A stretch of DNA of 64,000 nucleotides from Pseudomonas promysalinigenes (lineage in GTDB: Bacteria; Pseudomonadota; Gammaproteobacteria; Pseudomonadales; Pseudomonadaceae). A model generated the notes under the pieces. It had not been told where the DNA came from. It made no database searches and saw only the letters and a program-made list of their open reading frames with translations. This document shows positions 18,404-27,284 of the stretch, piece by piece (position 1 is the first letter of the stretch; the number at the start of each line of letters is the position of its first letter). The position numbers were made by a program, and so were the translations under genes. The stretch covers positions 310,001 through 374,000 of the forward strand of contig NZ_CP077094.1 in assembly GCF_014269025.2 (NCBI RefSeq), in the 5' to 3' direction.

Positions 18404-19174
18404 ATGAGTACGAAAGTGATCAGCCTGGTATCCATCGGCGCACACCCAAGCTCCGGTCGCGCCCGCCGCGCCGAACAGGATTCCCGCGCGGTGGAACTGG
18501 GCTTGCAGTTGGCTGGGGATAACTTGCAGGTGGTGCATGCCGGCGACCCTAAGCAAGAGGCCCTGCGCGCCTATCTAGGCATGGGCCTGGAGCATCTGGA
18601 CGTGCTGGAGCAGCCAGCTGGTGCCGATGTGCTGGGCGTGCTCGGCGATTACCTGCGCGATGCTGGCGCCCAGTTAGTGCTGACCGGTAGCCAGGCTGAA
18701 ACCGGGGAAGGTTCGGGCATGCTGCCGTTTCTATTGGCGGAAAAGCTTGGCTGGCCCCTGATTGTGGGGTTGGCTGAGGTGGAGTCGATCGACAATGGGA
18801 CTGCCCAAGTGCTGCAAGCGCTGCCACGCGGCCAGCGCCGGCGGCTTAAGGTGCGCCTGCCGCTGTTGGCGACTGTGGATAACGCAGCACCCAAACCACG
18901 GCAAAGCGCTTTTGGCCCTGCGCGGCGGGGGGTATTGGCTGCGCGTGACGTTGCGATTGTCGAGGACGAACTGTTGGCCGATGCCCAGTTGCAACCAGCC
19001 CGCCCCAGGCCCAAGCGCTTGAAGGTGATCAAGGCCAAGAGCGGGGCCGACCGGATGAAAGCCGCAACGGCCAAAGCAAGCGGTGGTGGCGGCAAGGTGC
19101 TGAAGGATGTTTCCCCGCAGGAAGGTGCCGAGGCGATCCTCAAGCTGCTGGTAGAAGAAGGCGTTCTACGCTGA
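18404..19174 (+). CDS. etfB: Electron transfer flavoprotein beta subunit (dgc-linked)
   Basis: A 256-residue ETF-beta-like protein, last in the dgcA-dgcB-etfA-etfB unit. It carries the adenine-nucleotide-binding fold seen in VLTGSQAETGEGSGMLPFLL and GWPLIVGLAEVESIDNGTAQ. The C-terminal region is rich in Lys, Pro and Arg (ARPRPKRLKVIKAKSG) and ends in the recognition-helix-like GAEAILKLLVEEGVLR. The sequence is more diverged from housekeeping EtfB than the alpha subunit is from its counterpart, so it can be annotated only as EtfB-like. No clear terminator follows; the next 600 bp are non-coding. Confidence 0.85.
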   Translation: MSTKVISLVSIGAHPSSGRARRAEQDSRAVELGLQLAGDNLQVVHAGDPKQEALRAYLGMGLEHLDVLEQPAGADVLGVLGDYLRDAGAQLVLTGSQAETGEGSGMLPFLLAEKLGWPLIVGLAEVESIDNGTAQVLQALPRGQRRRLKVRLPLLATVDNAAPKPRQSAFGPARRGVLAARDVAIVEDELLADAQLQPARPRPKRLKVIKAKSGADRMKAATAKASGGGGKVLKDVSPQEGAEAILKLLVEEGVLR

Positions 19175-19734
19175 ATGTGTGGTTAGGGATTGATGAGCGG
19201 CCTGTGTGCGCTTGGTTTCATTTGGCTGAGGCTGCTTGGATCGAGCGCTGTACGGGTGGACTCGATCTGAGTAGCCATCACGCACCAAAGCGCTTTATTC
19301 ACAGGCCATAGCCTTTATCCGCTAATGGCGCGATAGCCGAAGTTTTTACCCACAATCGCTGTTAGCCGGTCTGTGGATAATCTGTTCAGTAGCGACTGCG
19401 AGCCCTTAAGATCGAGGCTTGTGGAGAATCGATCAAAAAATGATCAAAGGGCAGTGAAATGCTGGTCAAAAATAAAATTACGGTTCACAAAGCGCTTATC
19501 CACAGGTGAGTGATGGTTAGCGTGATCGTTGTTCACAAAGTCTGTTGGTGTCTCTGTGGACAAGATGTACGAAGTAGGCTGTAGCCCTCACCACATCAGG
19601 GTTGCGCGGATTTGATCAAACTATGATCAGGTGTGTGGGAGCATGGTATCTCCGGCAGCGGAAACAATGAAGTTAAGTGCTGCAAGCGCTGTGTATAAGT
19701 CCTGCATACCTAGCAATTCTGACAGTTTTCGAAA
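19175..19734. other. Non-coding stretch rich in DnaA-box-like sequences
   Basis: About 560 bp, noticeably more AT-rich than its surroundings and without a gene. It has two exact 9-mer DnaA boxes, TGTGGATAA at 19372-19380 and TTATCCACA at 19496-19504. Near matches occur at about 19294 (TTATTCACA), 19345 (TTACCCACA) and 19555 (TGTGGACAA). Several TGATCA/GATCAAA segments are interspersed (19428-19448, 19615-19630). It might titrate or load DnaA, or simply be AT-rich DNA near the RHS genes. Confidence 0.45.
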
Positions 19735-19783
19735 ATGCTCGAGTTGGATAGGTTTACCAAAGATTATCGCTTGAGCATCGATC

Positions 19784-20653
19784 ATGCACGGCACGCTAAA
19801 GGCCACATGTATCCAAGGCGGGGGAGTTTCGAGGGCCTATTCGCCGTATGGGGCGTACCGGGCGATCGATGGTGGATGCCTGGCTTTCACTGGCCAATTG
19901 TTCGATTCTCACGTTGGCGGCTACCACCTGGGTAATGGCCGACGAACCTATAACCCGGTGCTGATGCGTTTTCACTCCCCTGACTCTCTCAGTCCCTTTT
20001 CCACAGGCGGGCTGAATGCCTATGCCTACTGCGCTGGTGACCCAGTTAACCGGGTAGACCCCAGTGGCGCGAGCTGGCTAAGCCACTTGATAACCGGCGT
20101 CAGAGTGCTTTCAAGTACGGTAACGGCGGGTGGGGCCGTGTTACGCACGGCGAGAAATGTGGTCAATCGGCTGGAAAGCCAGCATTCGGGCACTCTTTTG
20201 GTTAAGCCGAGCTTCAGCCAACGTGTAGGTAACATTGCTTTCGCCTGGACAGGCGTGCTGGGCGTTGGGAGCGCGGTAGCAGCCCCTATCCAAAGCGGGT
20301 CGGTGAGTAATGTGTTGACCAGTACCAGCCAACGCTTGGGTATGAGCAATGTGCTCGGCAATATTGCGGGTGGCCTGTTCTCCAATAGCGAAGCTGCACA
20401 GGCGGTTTGGCGTGGGGTGGGGCGACCAGGCGTGTCAGCGGGTAGGGTGGCGTGGGAGACTGTTTATGAAGTCACAGGCGCCAGGATGGCGGTTGAGGGG
20501 GCTACCTATTTGTTGCACGGGGCCAGGGCCTTGGGCGCGGGTATCAGCGCGGCGTACAACGCTGCGACGGACGCTTGGCATAGTTGGAGTGCGCGGCAAT
20601 CATCTAGGGCTGAACCCGTGACGACAATCTCCATCAGGGAAACATCTTTGTGA
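19784..20653 (+). CDS. Orphan RHS-core protein with variable C-terminus, possibly frameshifted at its 5' end
   Basis: A 289-residue frame with the RHS-repeat-associated core at its N-terminus: AYSPYGAYRA, LAFTGQLFDSHVGGYHLGNG, RTYNPVLMRFHSPDSLSPFS and AYAYCAGDPVNRVDPSGA. This is the short stand-alone family common in P. putida, which lacks the large repeat barrel. The rest (residues 100-289) is Ala/Gly/Ser-rich, possibly membrane-associating, and unlike its relatives. The ATG has no good ribosome site. Another frame starting at ATG 19735 (LELDRFTKDYRLSIDHARHA) resembles the usual family N-terminus, so a one-base shift near the GGGGG run at about 19819 may separate the two. Function unknown; toxin-like tips are one possibility. 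Confidence 0.65.
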   Translation: MHGTLKATCIQGGGVSRAYSPYGAYRAIDGGCLAFTGQLFDSHVGGYHLGNGRRTYNPVLMRFHSPDSLSPFSTGGLNAYAYCAGDPVNRVDPSGASWLSHLITGVRVLSSTVTAGGAVLRTARNVVNRLESQHSGTLLVKPSFSQRVGNIAFAWTGVLGVGSAVAAPIQSGSVSNVLTSTSQRLGMSNVLGNIAGGLFSNSEAAQAVWRGVGRPGVSAGRVAWETVYEVTGARMAVEGATYLLHGARALGAGISAAYNAATDAWHSWSARQSSRAEPVTTISIRETSL

Positions 20654-20768
20654 TTCAGTAAGGCTGTTTGATCACGGGTTTGGCTAAAGGACCTGATATT
20701 TTTGCCAGTTCTGGTGGGGCGGTGCAGGGCTTAGTATTGGGGCTGTCATCTTTCCAGCGAGAGCCGGC

Positions 20769-21677
20769 ATGGCCACGAAAACGCGGTGTCTGGCGGTAGA
20801 TAGGCAATGTACGGTCCTAGCTGGCGAGAGCGGCATCACTCGGCGTTATACGGTGTATGGCGCGCTTGCCAGCAGCGATTGCCTGATCACAGGGTTCACC
20901 GGAGAAAACCGTGATCCAGTGACCGGTTGCTACCACTTGGGCCAGGGCTACCGAACTTACAATCCGCACTTGATGCGGTTCCATTCCCCGGATGATCTCA
21001 GCCCATTTGGGCTAGGTGGCATCAATGCATACGTCTATCGTGATCCAAGCAACGCTCGGGACCCTTCGGGCCATTCACCGATAACTATTTCGGCATTCAC
21101 CCAACGGATCATGACGGCGAGCTTCGGCAGTGTCTCGGTGGTTAAATCCTTGGTGAGCAAGGTCCCCTCTACTGGGCTGGAGATACTCATCTCCCGGCTC
21201 ACCTTTGGGGGAGGAGCATTGTCCATAGCAGGCGCAACGGCCCAAGCGGCGGGTTGGGGTTCGGGGACGTTCGTATCCAACGTCGGTGTTGTTGTCGCAG
21301 GCACAGGCCATGTCCTTCAGCTCGCAAAAGCATTCTATGTCGGGCGAAACCAGATCTACGAGAATGTGACTGGCAACTTACGTAGTCTGATAGGTATGAA
21401 AGCGAAGGGCACGGATCATATGGTGAGTAGGCCGGCCCCATCGGCGCCGCCACCAACCCCACTTCCGCAGATGCCTGATCCTCCAGGTTTTCGGCCAAGT
21501 ATGACGAGTGGTCTGTCCTATAACTCTGATTCTCCAAATGTGTCCCAGCGGTCTGCTCCTGCACAGCTGTCCTCAGGGAGTGGTGATGAGGCCTATGTTT
21601 CACGGAAGTTTTCGCAACCACCTAACTCGGACATGTCGGGCAAGGGGCAGATGCAGAGGATCCGAAAATCCATCTGA
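20769..21677 (+). CDS. Orphan RHS-core protein with Pro/Ser-rich C-terminus
   Basis: A 302-residue relative of the preceding gene. It starts with the family N-terminal block (CLAVDRQCTVLAGESGITRR), then YTVYGALASS, ITGFTGENRDPVTGCYHLGQ, GYRTYNPHLMRFHSPDDLSP and AYVYRDPSNARDPSGHSP. From residue 100 on the sequence is unrelated to the other orphans: a hydrophobic Gly/Ala part (GGALSIAGATAQAAGWGSG), then a low-complexity Pro/Ser tail (PSAPPPTPLPQMPDPPG). The shared core with divergent tails resembles polymorphic toxin tips, but no nuclease or immunity gene is seen. An 18-base segment 60 bp upstream (20691-20708) is duplicated at 4154-4171. Confidence 0.75.
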   Translation: MATKTRCLAVDRQCTVLAGESGITRRYTVYGALASSDCLITGFTGENRDPVTGCYHLGQGYRTYNPHLMRFHSPDDLSPFGLGGINAYVYRDPSNARDPSGHSPITISAFTQRIMTASFGSVSVVKSLVSKVPSTGLEILISRLTFGGGALSIAGATAQAAGWGSGTFVSNVGVVVAGTGHVLQLAKAFYVGRNQIYENVTGNLRSLIGMKAKGTDHMVSRPAPSAPPPTPLPQMPDPPGFRPSMTSGLSYNSDSPNVSQRSAPAQLSSGSGDEAYVSRKFSQPPNSDMSGKGQMQRIRKSI

Positions 21678-21739
21678 ATGAAAAGGGGCAAAAAGGCCAA
21701 GCCATTCTCAGGTCCGCTGTCTCAACGCCCTGCGCTGTG

Positions 21740-21770
21740 TCGCACATCACGAACCCTCCGTGATGTGCGA
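21740..21770 (-). terminator. Hairpin terminator downstream of gbcA
   Basis: A perfect 12-bp stem TCGCACATCACG/CGTGATGTGCGA with a 7-nt loop lies 12 bp after the gbcA stop. It also lies 60 bp after the convergent RHS gene, so it may serve both. Confidence 0.75.
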
Positions 21771-21781
21771 TGCAGCCCAGT

Positions 21782-23074
21782 TTACTGAGCCTTCACCTCT
21801 GTCAGGTAAGGAGCAGGTTCAGCGCCAAGATTGGCCAGCATGCGATCGCTGTACCAGTCAATGAAGTTCACCACGCCGAACTCATAAGTCTTCGAATACG
21901 GCCCAGGCTGGTAGGCGGTGGAGTTGATGCCACGCTGGTTCTCTTCGGCCAGCCGGCGGTCCTGGTCGTTGGTCGCGTCCCACACCTTGCGCATGCGCTC
22001 TGGATCGTAGTCCACACCTTCGACGGCATCCTTGTGCACCAGCCATTTGGTGGTGACCATGGTTTCTTGCGCGCTGATCGGCCACACGGTGAACACGATC
22101 ATGTGGTCGCCCATGCAGTGGTTCCAGGAGTGCGGCAGGTGCAGGATACGCATCGAGCCCAGGTCTGGGTTCTTGATCCGGCCCATCAGCTTCTGGCAAG
22201 CCTGCTTGCCGTCCATGGTCATCGACACGGTGCCCTTGAGCAGCGGCATGCGCACGATGCGGTTACGCAGACCATGGCTTTTGTGCAGGTAAGGGATCTT
22301 CTCGGCTTCCCAGGCGGCGGCAGAGGCGGCCACGTGGTCCTTGAAGGCCTGGTCGGCACGCGGGTCGTTGGTGTCGTCCCACTCCAGCAGGGTTTGCAGC
22401 AGCTCTGGGTGGGAGCCTGAGCAGTGGTAACACTCGCGGTTGTTTTCCAGCACCAGCTTCCAGTTGGCCTTTTCCATCAAGGTGGTTTGCACCGCCACCT
22501 TGGTGTTCTCCATGTCGTACGGTTCCATGTAATGGTCCAGGGTGGCCAGGAACTCGTCGATCGCTGGCGGGTTTTGCGCCAGGCTGATGAAGATGTAACC
22601 CCCAGCGACCTTCACGTTCACAGGCTTGAGGCCGTACTGCTTCATGTCGAAGTCGGCGCCCATTTCGGTGCCGGCGAACAGCAGCCTGCCGTCCAGTTCG
22701 TAGGTCCATTGGTGGTAGTGGCAAACCAGCTTGGCCACCTTGCCTTTATCGCTGACGCACAGGCGCGAGCCGCGGTGGCGGCACACGTTATGGAAGGCAT
22801 GTACCTTGCCTTCGGCACCGCGCACCACCAGGATCGGGTTGTTGCCGATCTGCAGGGTGATGTAGTTGCCCTTGGCCGGGATCTCGCAGGTCATGCCAGC
22901 GATCAACCATTCTTTCTGGAAGATCTCCTGCATGTCGATCTGGAACAGACGCTCGTCGTTGTAGAACGGCTGGGGCAGCGAGTAGGTACGCTCGCGGGTC
23001 TGCAGCATCTCGGCAGTGGCCTTGCGTGCAGGTTCCAGTGGATCGCCCAGGCTCAGGGTTGCGGTGACGTCCAT
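21782..23074 (-). CDS. gbcA: Glycine betaine monooxygenase, Rieske oxygenase subunit
   Basis: A 430-residue Rieske non-haem iron oxygenase demethylating glycine betaine to dimethylglycine and formaldehyde. The Rieske [2Fe-2S] ligands are in CRHRGSRLC (about residue 96) and CHYHQWTYELDG (about 118). The mononuclear-iron helix is NRECYHCSGSHPELLQTLLE (near 215, His residues four to five apart). The ATG at 23074 with GAGGA upstream is the start; the frame runs on to 23314 across the promoter. It is divergent from its reductase gene gbcB, as in other pseudomonads. Confidence 0.95.
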   Translation of the reverse strand: MDVTATLSLGDPLEPARKATAEMLQTRERTYSLPQPFYNDERLFQIDMQEIFQKEWLIAGMTCEIPAKGNYITLQIGNNPILVVRGAEGKVHAFHNVCRHRGSRLCVSDKGKVAKLVCHYHQWTYELDGRLLFAGTEMGADFDMKQYGLKPVNVKVAGGYIFISLAQNPPAIDEFLATLDHYMEPYDMENTKVAVQTTLMEKANWKLVLENNRECYHCSGSHPELLQTLLEWDDTNDPRADQAFKDHVAASAAAWEAEKIPYLHKSHGLRNRIVRMPLLKGTVSMTMDGKQACQKLMGRIKNPDLGSMRILHLPHSWNHCMGDHMIVFTVWPISAQETMVTTKWLVHKDAVEGVDYDPERMRKVWDATNDQDRRLAEENQRGINSTAYQPGPYSKTYEFGVVNFIDWYSDRMLANLGAEPAPYLTEVKAQ

Positions 23075-23369
23075 CGTGTATTCCTCGGGGCCGTGTGCGG
23101 CCGGCAAAAGGTGGCTAATCGTTGTGGTGGTGCCGCAAGGCTGTCTGTTGAAAAACAGCGGATTGTTTTGCCGTGGAGTGTGCGTCCGAAGGCGCCGCGA
23201 ACCGTATCCATGGGCGACATGGCCGATTTGAATTACGACGCGCCAGCCCTTGTAGTGCGGGGCTGGTCGCGATAAGCACGCCGATGTCGCTAGCAGGAAT
23301 GTACGTCGTCGCAAGCTTGCGCATCATCCCAGCCATAAAAAGGCCAATCGTCGGCCGCTGGAGATGAAC
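23075..23369. promoter_or_regulatory. Divergent gbcA/gbcB control region
   Basis: The 295-bp gap must hold both promoters and, from P. aeruginosa work, a GbdR site. ATGGGCGACATGG at 23210-23222 resembles the motif at 424-436 in the cbcX/sdaA gap. A short hairpin CTGTCTGTTGAAAAACAG lies at about 23140-23157. Confidence 0.4.
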
Positions 23370-24470
23370 ATGTCTGATACCTTCCTCAATCCGGTCACCA
23401 CTCAGACCTGGGCCAACGGCCGCCACATCGTGCGCTGCGTCAAGGTCATCCAGGAGACCTGGGACGTGCGCACCTTCTGCTTCATGGCCGACCAGCCCAT
23501 CATGTTCTTCTTCAAGCCAGGGCAGTTCGTCACCCTGGAGCTGGAAATCGAAGGCAAGCCGGTGATGCGCTCGTACACCATCTCAAGCTCGCCGTCGGTG
23601 CCTTACAGTTTCTCGATCACGGTCAAGCGCGTGCCGGGCGGGCTGGTGTCCAACTTCCTCCACGACACCATGCACGAGGGCGCCGAGCTACCGGTGCACG
23701 GCCCGGTGGGCCTGTTCAACGCCATCGACTTCCCAGGCGCCAAGGTGCTGTACCTGTCCGGCGGTGTCGGCATTACCCCGGTGATGTCGATGGCGCGCTG
23801 GTTCTATGACACCAACGCCAATGTCGACATGGTGTTCGTGCACAGCGCCCGTTCGCCGAAAGACATCATCTTCCATCGCGAGCTGGAGCAGATGGCCTCG
23901 CGCATTCCCAACTTCAGCCTGCACATCGTCTGCGAGAAGCACGGCCTGGGTGAGCCGTGGGCCGGCTATCGCGGCTACCTCAACCAACGCCTGATGGAAC
24001 TGATCGCGCCGGACTACATGGAGCGCGTGGTGTTCTGCTGCGGCCCGACACCCTATATGAATGCGGTCAAGCGCATGCTCGAAGCGGTCGGCTTCGACAT
24101 GAGCAACTACCACGAAGAATCGTTCGGGGCTACACCGCCAGAGGCCAAGGCCGATGCGGTGGAGCACGCCGAGCAGGCTGCCGATGCGCCGGAGCTGGAT
24201 GTATCGCAGCTCAACCTGGTGGAGTTCATCGGCAGCGAGAAGAGCATCCGCGTAGCCCCTGGCGAGACCGTGCATGCAGCGGCGGCCAAGGTAGGGTTGA
24301 TGATCCCCAAAGCCTGCGGCATGGGTATCTGCGGCACTTGCAAGGTACTCAAGCTGGGTGGCGAAGTGGAGATGGAGCACAACGGTGGTATCACCGAGGA
24401 CGACGAAGCCGAAGGCTACATCCTGTCGTGCTGCAGCGTGCCTAAAGGGGATGTGCGCATCGATTACTGA
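23370..24470 (+). CDS. gbcB: Glycine betaine monooxygenase reductase subunit
   Basis: A 366-residue three-domain reductase feeding electrons to GbcA. It has an FAD-binding barrel (PVMRSYTISSSPS, residues 68-80), an NAD-binding domain (LYLSGGVGITPVMSMARWFY; VVFCCGPTPYMNAVKRML) and a C-terminal plant-type [2Fe-2S] ferredoxin domain (PKACGMGICGTCKVL, with the fourth Cys in YILSCCSVP). ATG at 23370 has GGAG at the right distance, whereas ATG at 23364 directly abuts it. It is divergent from gbcA. A hairpin follows at 24479. Confidence 0.94.
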   Translation: MSDTFLNPVTTQTWANGRHIVRCVKVIQETWDVRTFCFMADQPIMFFFKPGQFVTLELEIEGKPVMRSYTISSSPSVPYSFSITVKRVPGGLVSNFLHDTMHEGAELPVHGPVGLFNAIDFPGAKVLYLSGGVGITPVMSMARWFYDTNANVDMVFVHSARSPKDIIFHRELEQMASRIPNFSLHIVCEKHGLGEPWAGYRGYLNQRLMELIAPDYMERVVFCCGPTPYMNAVKRMLEAVGFDMSNYHEESFGATPPEAKADAVEHAEQAADAPELDVSQLNLVEFIGSEKSIRVAPGETVHAAAAKVGLMIPKACGMGICGTCKVLKLGGEVEMEHNGGITEDDEAEGYILSCCSVPKGDVRIDY

Positions 24471-24478
24471 TCGGCCGG

Positions 24479-24506
24479 GCCGTGGTTGGGTTGAATAAGC
24501 CACGGC
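24479..24506 (+). terminator. Hairpin downstream of gbcB
   Basis: A 7-bp stem GCCGTGG/CCACGGC with a 14-nt loop starts 8 bp after the gbcB stop; it is followed by TTAAC rather than a T-run, so termination may be weak. Confidence 0.5.
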
Positions 24507-24657
24507 TTAACTGACCGGCGGTTGATCCAGGTCGGAACAAGGGGCGCGATACCCTGTCAATCTGCGGTGAAGAAACCTTGAGAATCCGATATTTAATGGC
24601 GGGGGCTCACGCTTTTCTTTATCGTGTGCGCCCTTTGCAACAACCCGAGATATACCC

Positions 24658-24888
24658 ATGCTGGAAACCTCCCTGAATCAACTCGAGCAACTGGTCAGCG
24701 ACCTGATGCAGAAAAACGCTCAACTCACCGAGCAGAACACCACCCTCGGCCAGGAACTGGCCCAGGCCAAAGAAGAGAACGAAACCCTGCAGCTGTCGCT
24801 GATGGAGCAGGAAGAGAAGCAAGGCGCCACCGCCGCCCGTATCCAGGCGCTGGTCGAGCGCGCCAGCGCAGGTGTCGTTGGCGCATGA
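24658..24888 (+). CDS. Small coiled-coil protein, ZapB-like (TIGR02449 type)
   Basis: A 76-residue protein, almost wholly a heptad coiled coil (LNQLEQLVSDLMQKNAQLTE; LGQELAQAKEENETLQLSLM). It directly precedes zapA with a 4-bp ATGA overlap, the arrangement found for the ZapB-like/ZapA gene pair of pseudomonads. In that setting it would crosslink or support FtsZ-ring assembly. The usual copy lies next to the 6S RNA gene elsewhere in the genome, so this one, beside gbcB, is probably a second copy. The paralogue claim rests on my recollection of Pseudomonas gene order. Confidence 0.75.
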   Translation: MLETSLNQLEQLVSDLMQKNAQLTEQNTTLGQELAQAKEENETLQLSLMEQEEKQGATAARIQALVERASAGVVGA

Positions 24889-25187
24889 GACTGCAAGCGC
24901 AGCCGATCAATGTCGTGTCTATTCTTGGCAACGACTATTCGATCAAGGCGCCCGAAGGCCAGGAAGAAACCTTGGCCCAGGCCGTGCGAATGCTCAATAC
25001 CGCTCTGGCCGAAACCAAGCGTTCCTACCCCACCTTGATCGGCGACAAGTTGCTGGTGCTTGCTGCATTGAATCTGTGTTCCAAGCAAATTGCCCAGCAG
25101 CAAGAGCACCAACAGACATTGGCGCGAACCCAGGCGCAGATCGATGCCACGGTCGACGCCATCGTCAAGACTATCGCTGAGTCCTGA
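24885..25187 (+). CDS. zapA: Cell division protein ZapA-like
   Basis: A 100-residue FtsZ-ring-associated protein. The N-terminal domain reads PINVVSILGNDYSIKAPEGQ followed by TLAQAVRMLNTALAETK, the ZapA globular fold. The C-terminal helix (LVLAALNLCSKQIAQQQEHQ and on) is the dimer/tetramer coiled coil. The start ATG overlaps the preceding stop. It is probably co-transcribed with the ZapB-like gene and is not linked to 6S RNA here, which suggests a paralogue of the housekeeping zapA. Confidence 0.85.
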   Translation: MRLQAQPINVVSILGNDYSIKAPEGQEETLAQAVRMLNTALAETKRSYPTLIGDKLLVLAALNLCSKQIAQQQEHQQTLARTQAQIDATVDAIVKTIAES

Positions 25188-25292
25188 CCCGCTTGGGGGC
25201 CGCATGGCGGCCCCATTGTCCTGGATCAGTGGATTAATTGCATACGAGATCGTATACACTTCGCGCAAAACAATAATGTGCGGGGGCGGGGT

Positions 25293-27230
25293 ATGCGTAT
25301 CTGGCGTAGCAGTATCCAGTGGCAATTGATTGCGAGCATGGGCGCTGCCCTGCTGGCCAGTATTCTGGTGGTGGTGATCATCTTCACGCTGACGCTCAAC
25401 CGCCTGACCGAACGGTATCTGGTGGACACGGCGTTGCCGGCCAGCATCGAAGCAATCCGCAACGACATCGAGCACATGCTCGGCAAGCCCTTGGTGGCAG
25501 CAGCCGACATCGCTGGCAACACCTTGCTGCGAGACTGGCTCGCCGGCGGTGAAAACCCTGCCCAGGCTCCCGGCTTCATCGAATACCTGCAAGCGTCACG
25601 GCAGCGCAACCAGGCCTTCACCACCATGTTCGCTGCCACCGCCACGGGGCACTACTACAGCGAAAAGGGGCTGGACCGCACCCTGAGCCGCAGCAACCCC
25701 AAAGATTCCTGGTTTTATGGGTACATCGATAGCGGTGCCGAGCGCCTGGTCAATATCGATATCGACGGCGCTACCGGCGAGCTTGCGCTGTTCATCGACT
25801 ACCGCGTGGAAAAGGACGGGCAGTTGGTGGGGGTGGCGGGTATGGGGCTGCGCATGAGCGAGTTGTCCCAGCTGATTCACGACTTCACCTTTGGCCAGCA
25901 CGGCAAGGTGTTTCTGGTGCGCAACGACGGCCTGATTCAGGTGCATCCGGATAACGCTTTAAGCGGTAAGCGCCAGCTTGCAGAGCAGGTTGGCAGTGAG
26001 GCAGCGCAGACCTTGATGGCTTCGGCGGGCAAGCTGCAGAGCAGCCGCTTCAGCCGTGATGGCCAGACCTATGTGGCCCTTGGCCTACCGCTGCGGGACT
26101 TGAACTGGACACTGGTGGCCGAGGTGCCGGAAACGGAAATCTACGCGCCAATGCGCCAGGCGGTGTGGCTGACCAGCCTGATCGGTGGCGCGGTTGCACT
26201 GGCGTCGCTACTGCTGGTGGTACTGCTGGCGCGCGGCCTGGTCAGGCCTATTCGGCGGGTCACCGATGCGCTGGTGCAGATTGGCAGCGGCAGCGGCGAC
26301 CTCAGTCATCGTTTGGACGATGCCCGCCAGGATGAACTGGGTGACCTGGCGCGGGGGTTCAACCGTTTCCTCGACAGCCAGCGTGGCCTGATCGGCGAGG
26401 TGCTGCATACCAGCGAACGCCTGCATCAAGCTGTCGCCCAGGTGGCCCAGGTAGTGGATAACACTGCTGAGCGCTCCGGGCGTCAGCAGGAAATGACCGA
26501 AATGGTTGCCACCGCGGTGCACGAGATGGGCCTGACCGTGCAGGACATTGCCCGTAATGCCGGTGATGCGGCCCAGGCGTCGCAATCGGCGCGGGATGAA
26601 GCGTTGCAGGCGCGCGAAGTGGTGCGGCGCTCCATCGAGGGTATCGAGGGTATGTCAGGTGATATCGGCATGGCTGCCGAAGCGGTGAGCCAGTTGGCCG
26701 ACGAAGTTGCCTCGATCGACGAAGTATTAGCGGTGATTCGTAGTATTTCCGAACAGACCAACCTGCTGGCCTTGAATGCCGCCATCGAGGCGGCCAGGGC
26801 AGGGGACATGGGCCGTGGGTTTGCTGTGGTGGCCGATGAAGTGCGTACCCTGGCCCGGCGCACGCAACTGTCCACCGATGAGGTGCAGCAGATGATTCAG
26901 CGCCTGAAGCAAGGCGCAGGCTCTGCCGTGAGCTCGATGCAGGCCGGGCAGCGCGCGACCGGCAGTGGTGTGGCGTCGAGCCAGCGTACTGGGGCATCGC
27001 TGGGCGCGATTACCGATCAGGTTGAACACATCAGCGACATGAATCATCAGGTGGCGACGGCAACCGAAGAACAGTCGGCGGTGACCGAAGAGATCAACCG
27101 GACGGTTCAGGGCATTTCCGACCTGGCGCGGGACACCGCTGCCGAGGTACAGGGTTGCCGTGAGCAGTGCCAAGCGTTGCGCACACTGGCCGATGACCTC
27201 GCGCGGCAGATGGGTGGGTTCAAGCTTTAG
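25293..27230 (+). CDS. Methyl-accepting chemotaxis protein with a periplasmic Cache domain
   Basis: A 645-residue transmembrane chemoreceptor. TM1 is at about residues 10-35 ([20 protein letters not shown]) and the periplasmic double-Cache sensor at 36-290 ([20 protein letters not shown], then [20 protein letters not shown]). TM2 is at about 292-317 ([20 protein letters not shown]), followed by HAMP and a signalling hairpin ([20 protein letters not shown] and [17 protein letters not shown]). No C-terminal CheR-tethering pentapeptide is visible. The ligand is not readable; neighbours hint at amines, which is only inference. ATG at 25293 begins [11 protein letters not shown]; an in-frame GTG at 25278 is an alternative. 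Confidence 0.92.
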   Translation: MRIWRSSIQWQLIASMGAALLASILVVVIIFTLTLNRLTERYLVDTALPASIEAIRNDIEHMLGKPLVAAADIAGNTLLRDWLAGGENPAQAPGFIEYLQASRQRNQAFTTMFAATATGHYYSEKGLDRTLSRSNPKDSWFYGYIDSGAERLVNIDIDGATGELALFIDYRVEKDGQLVGVAGMGLRMSELSQLIHDFTFGQHGKVFLVRNDGLIQVHPDNALSGKRQLAEQVGSEAAQTLMASAGKLQSSRFSRDGQTYVALGLPLRDLNWTLVAEVPETEIYAPMRQAVWLTSLIGGAVALASLLLVVLLARGLVRPIRRVTDALVQIGSGSGDLSHRLDDARQDELGDLARGFNRFLDSQRGLIGEVLHTSERLHQAVAQVAQVVDNTAERSGRQQEMTEMVATAVHEMGLTVQDIARNAGDAAQASQSARDEALQAREVVRRSIEGIEGMSGDIGMAAEAVSQLADEVASIDEVLAVIRSISEQTNLLALNAAIEAARAGDMGRGFAVVADEVRTLARRTQLSTDEVQQMIQRLKQGAGSAVSSMQAGQRATGSGVASSQRTGASLGAITDQVEHISDMNHQVATATEEQSAVTEEINRTVQGISDLARDTAAEVQGCREQCQALRTLADDLARQMGGFKL

Positions 27231-27284
27231 GTTGCTGGAGCGGGTGTGTGGGGTTTTTGCGACACGAAGACGCTCCGGGGGCAT

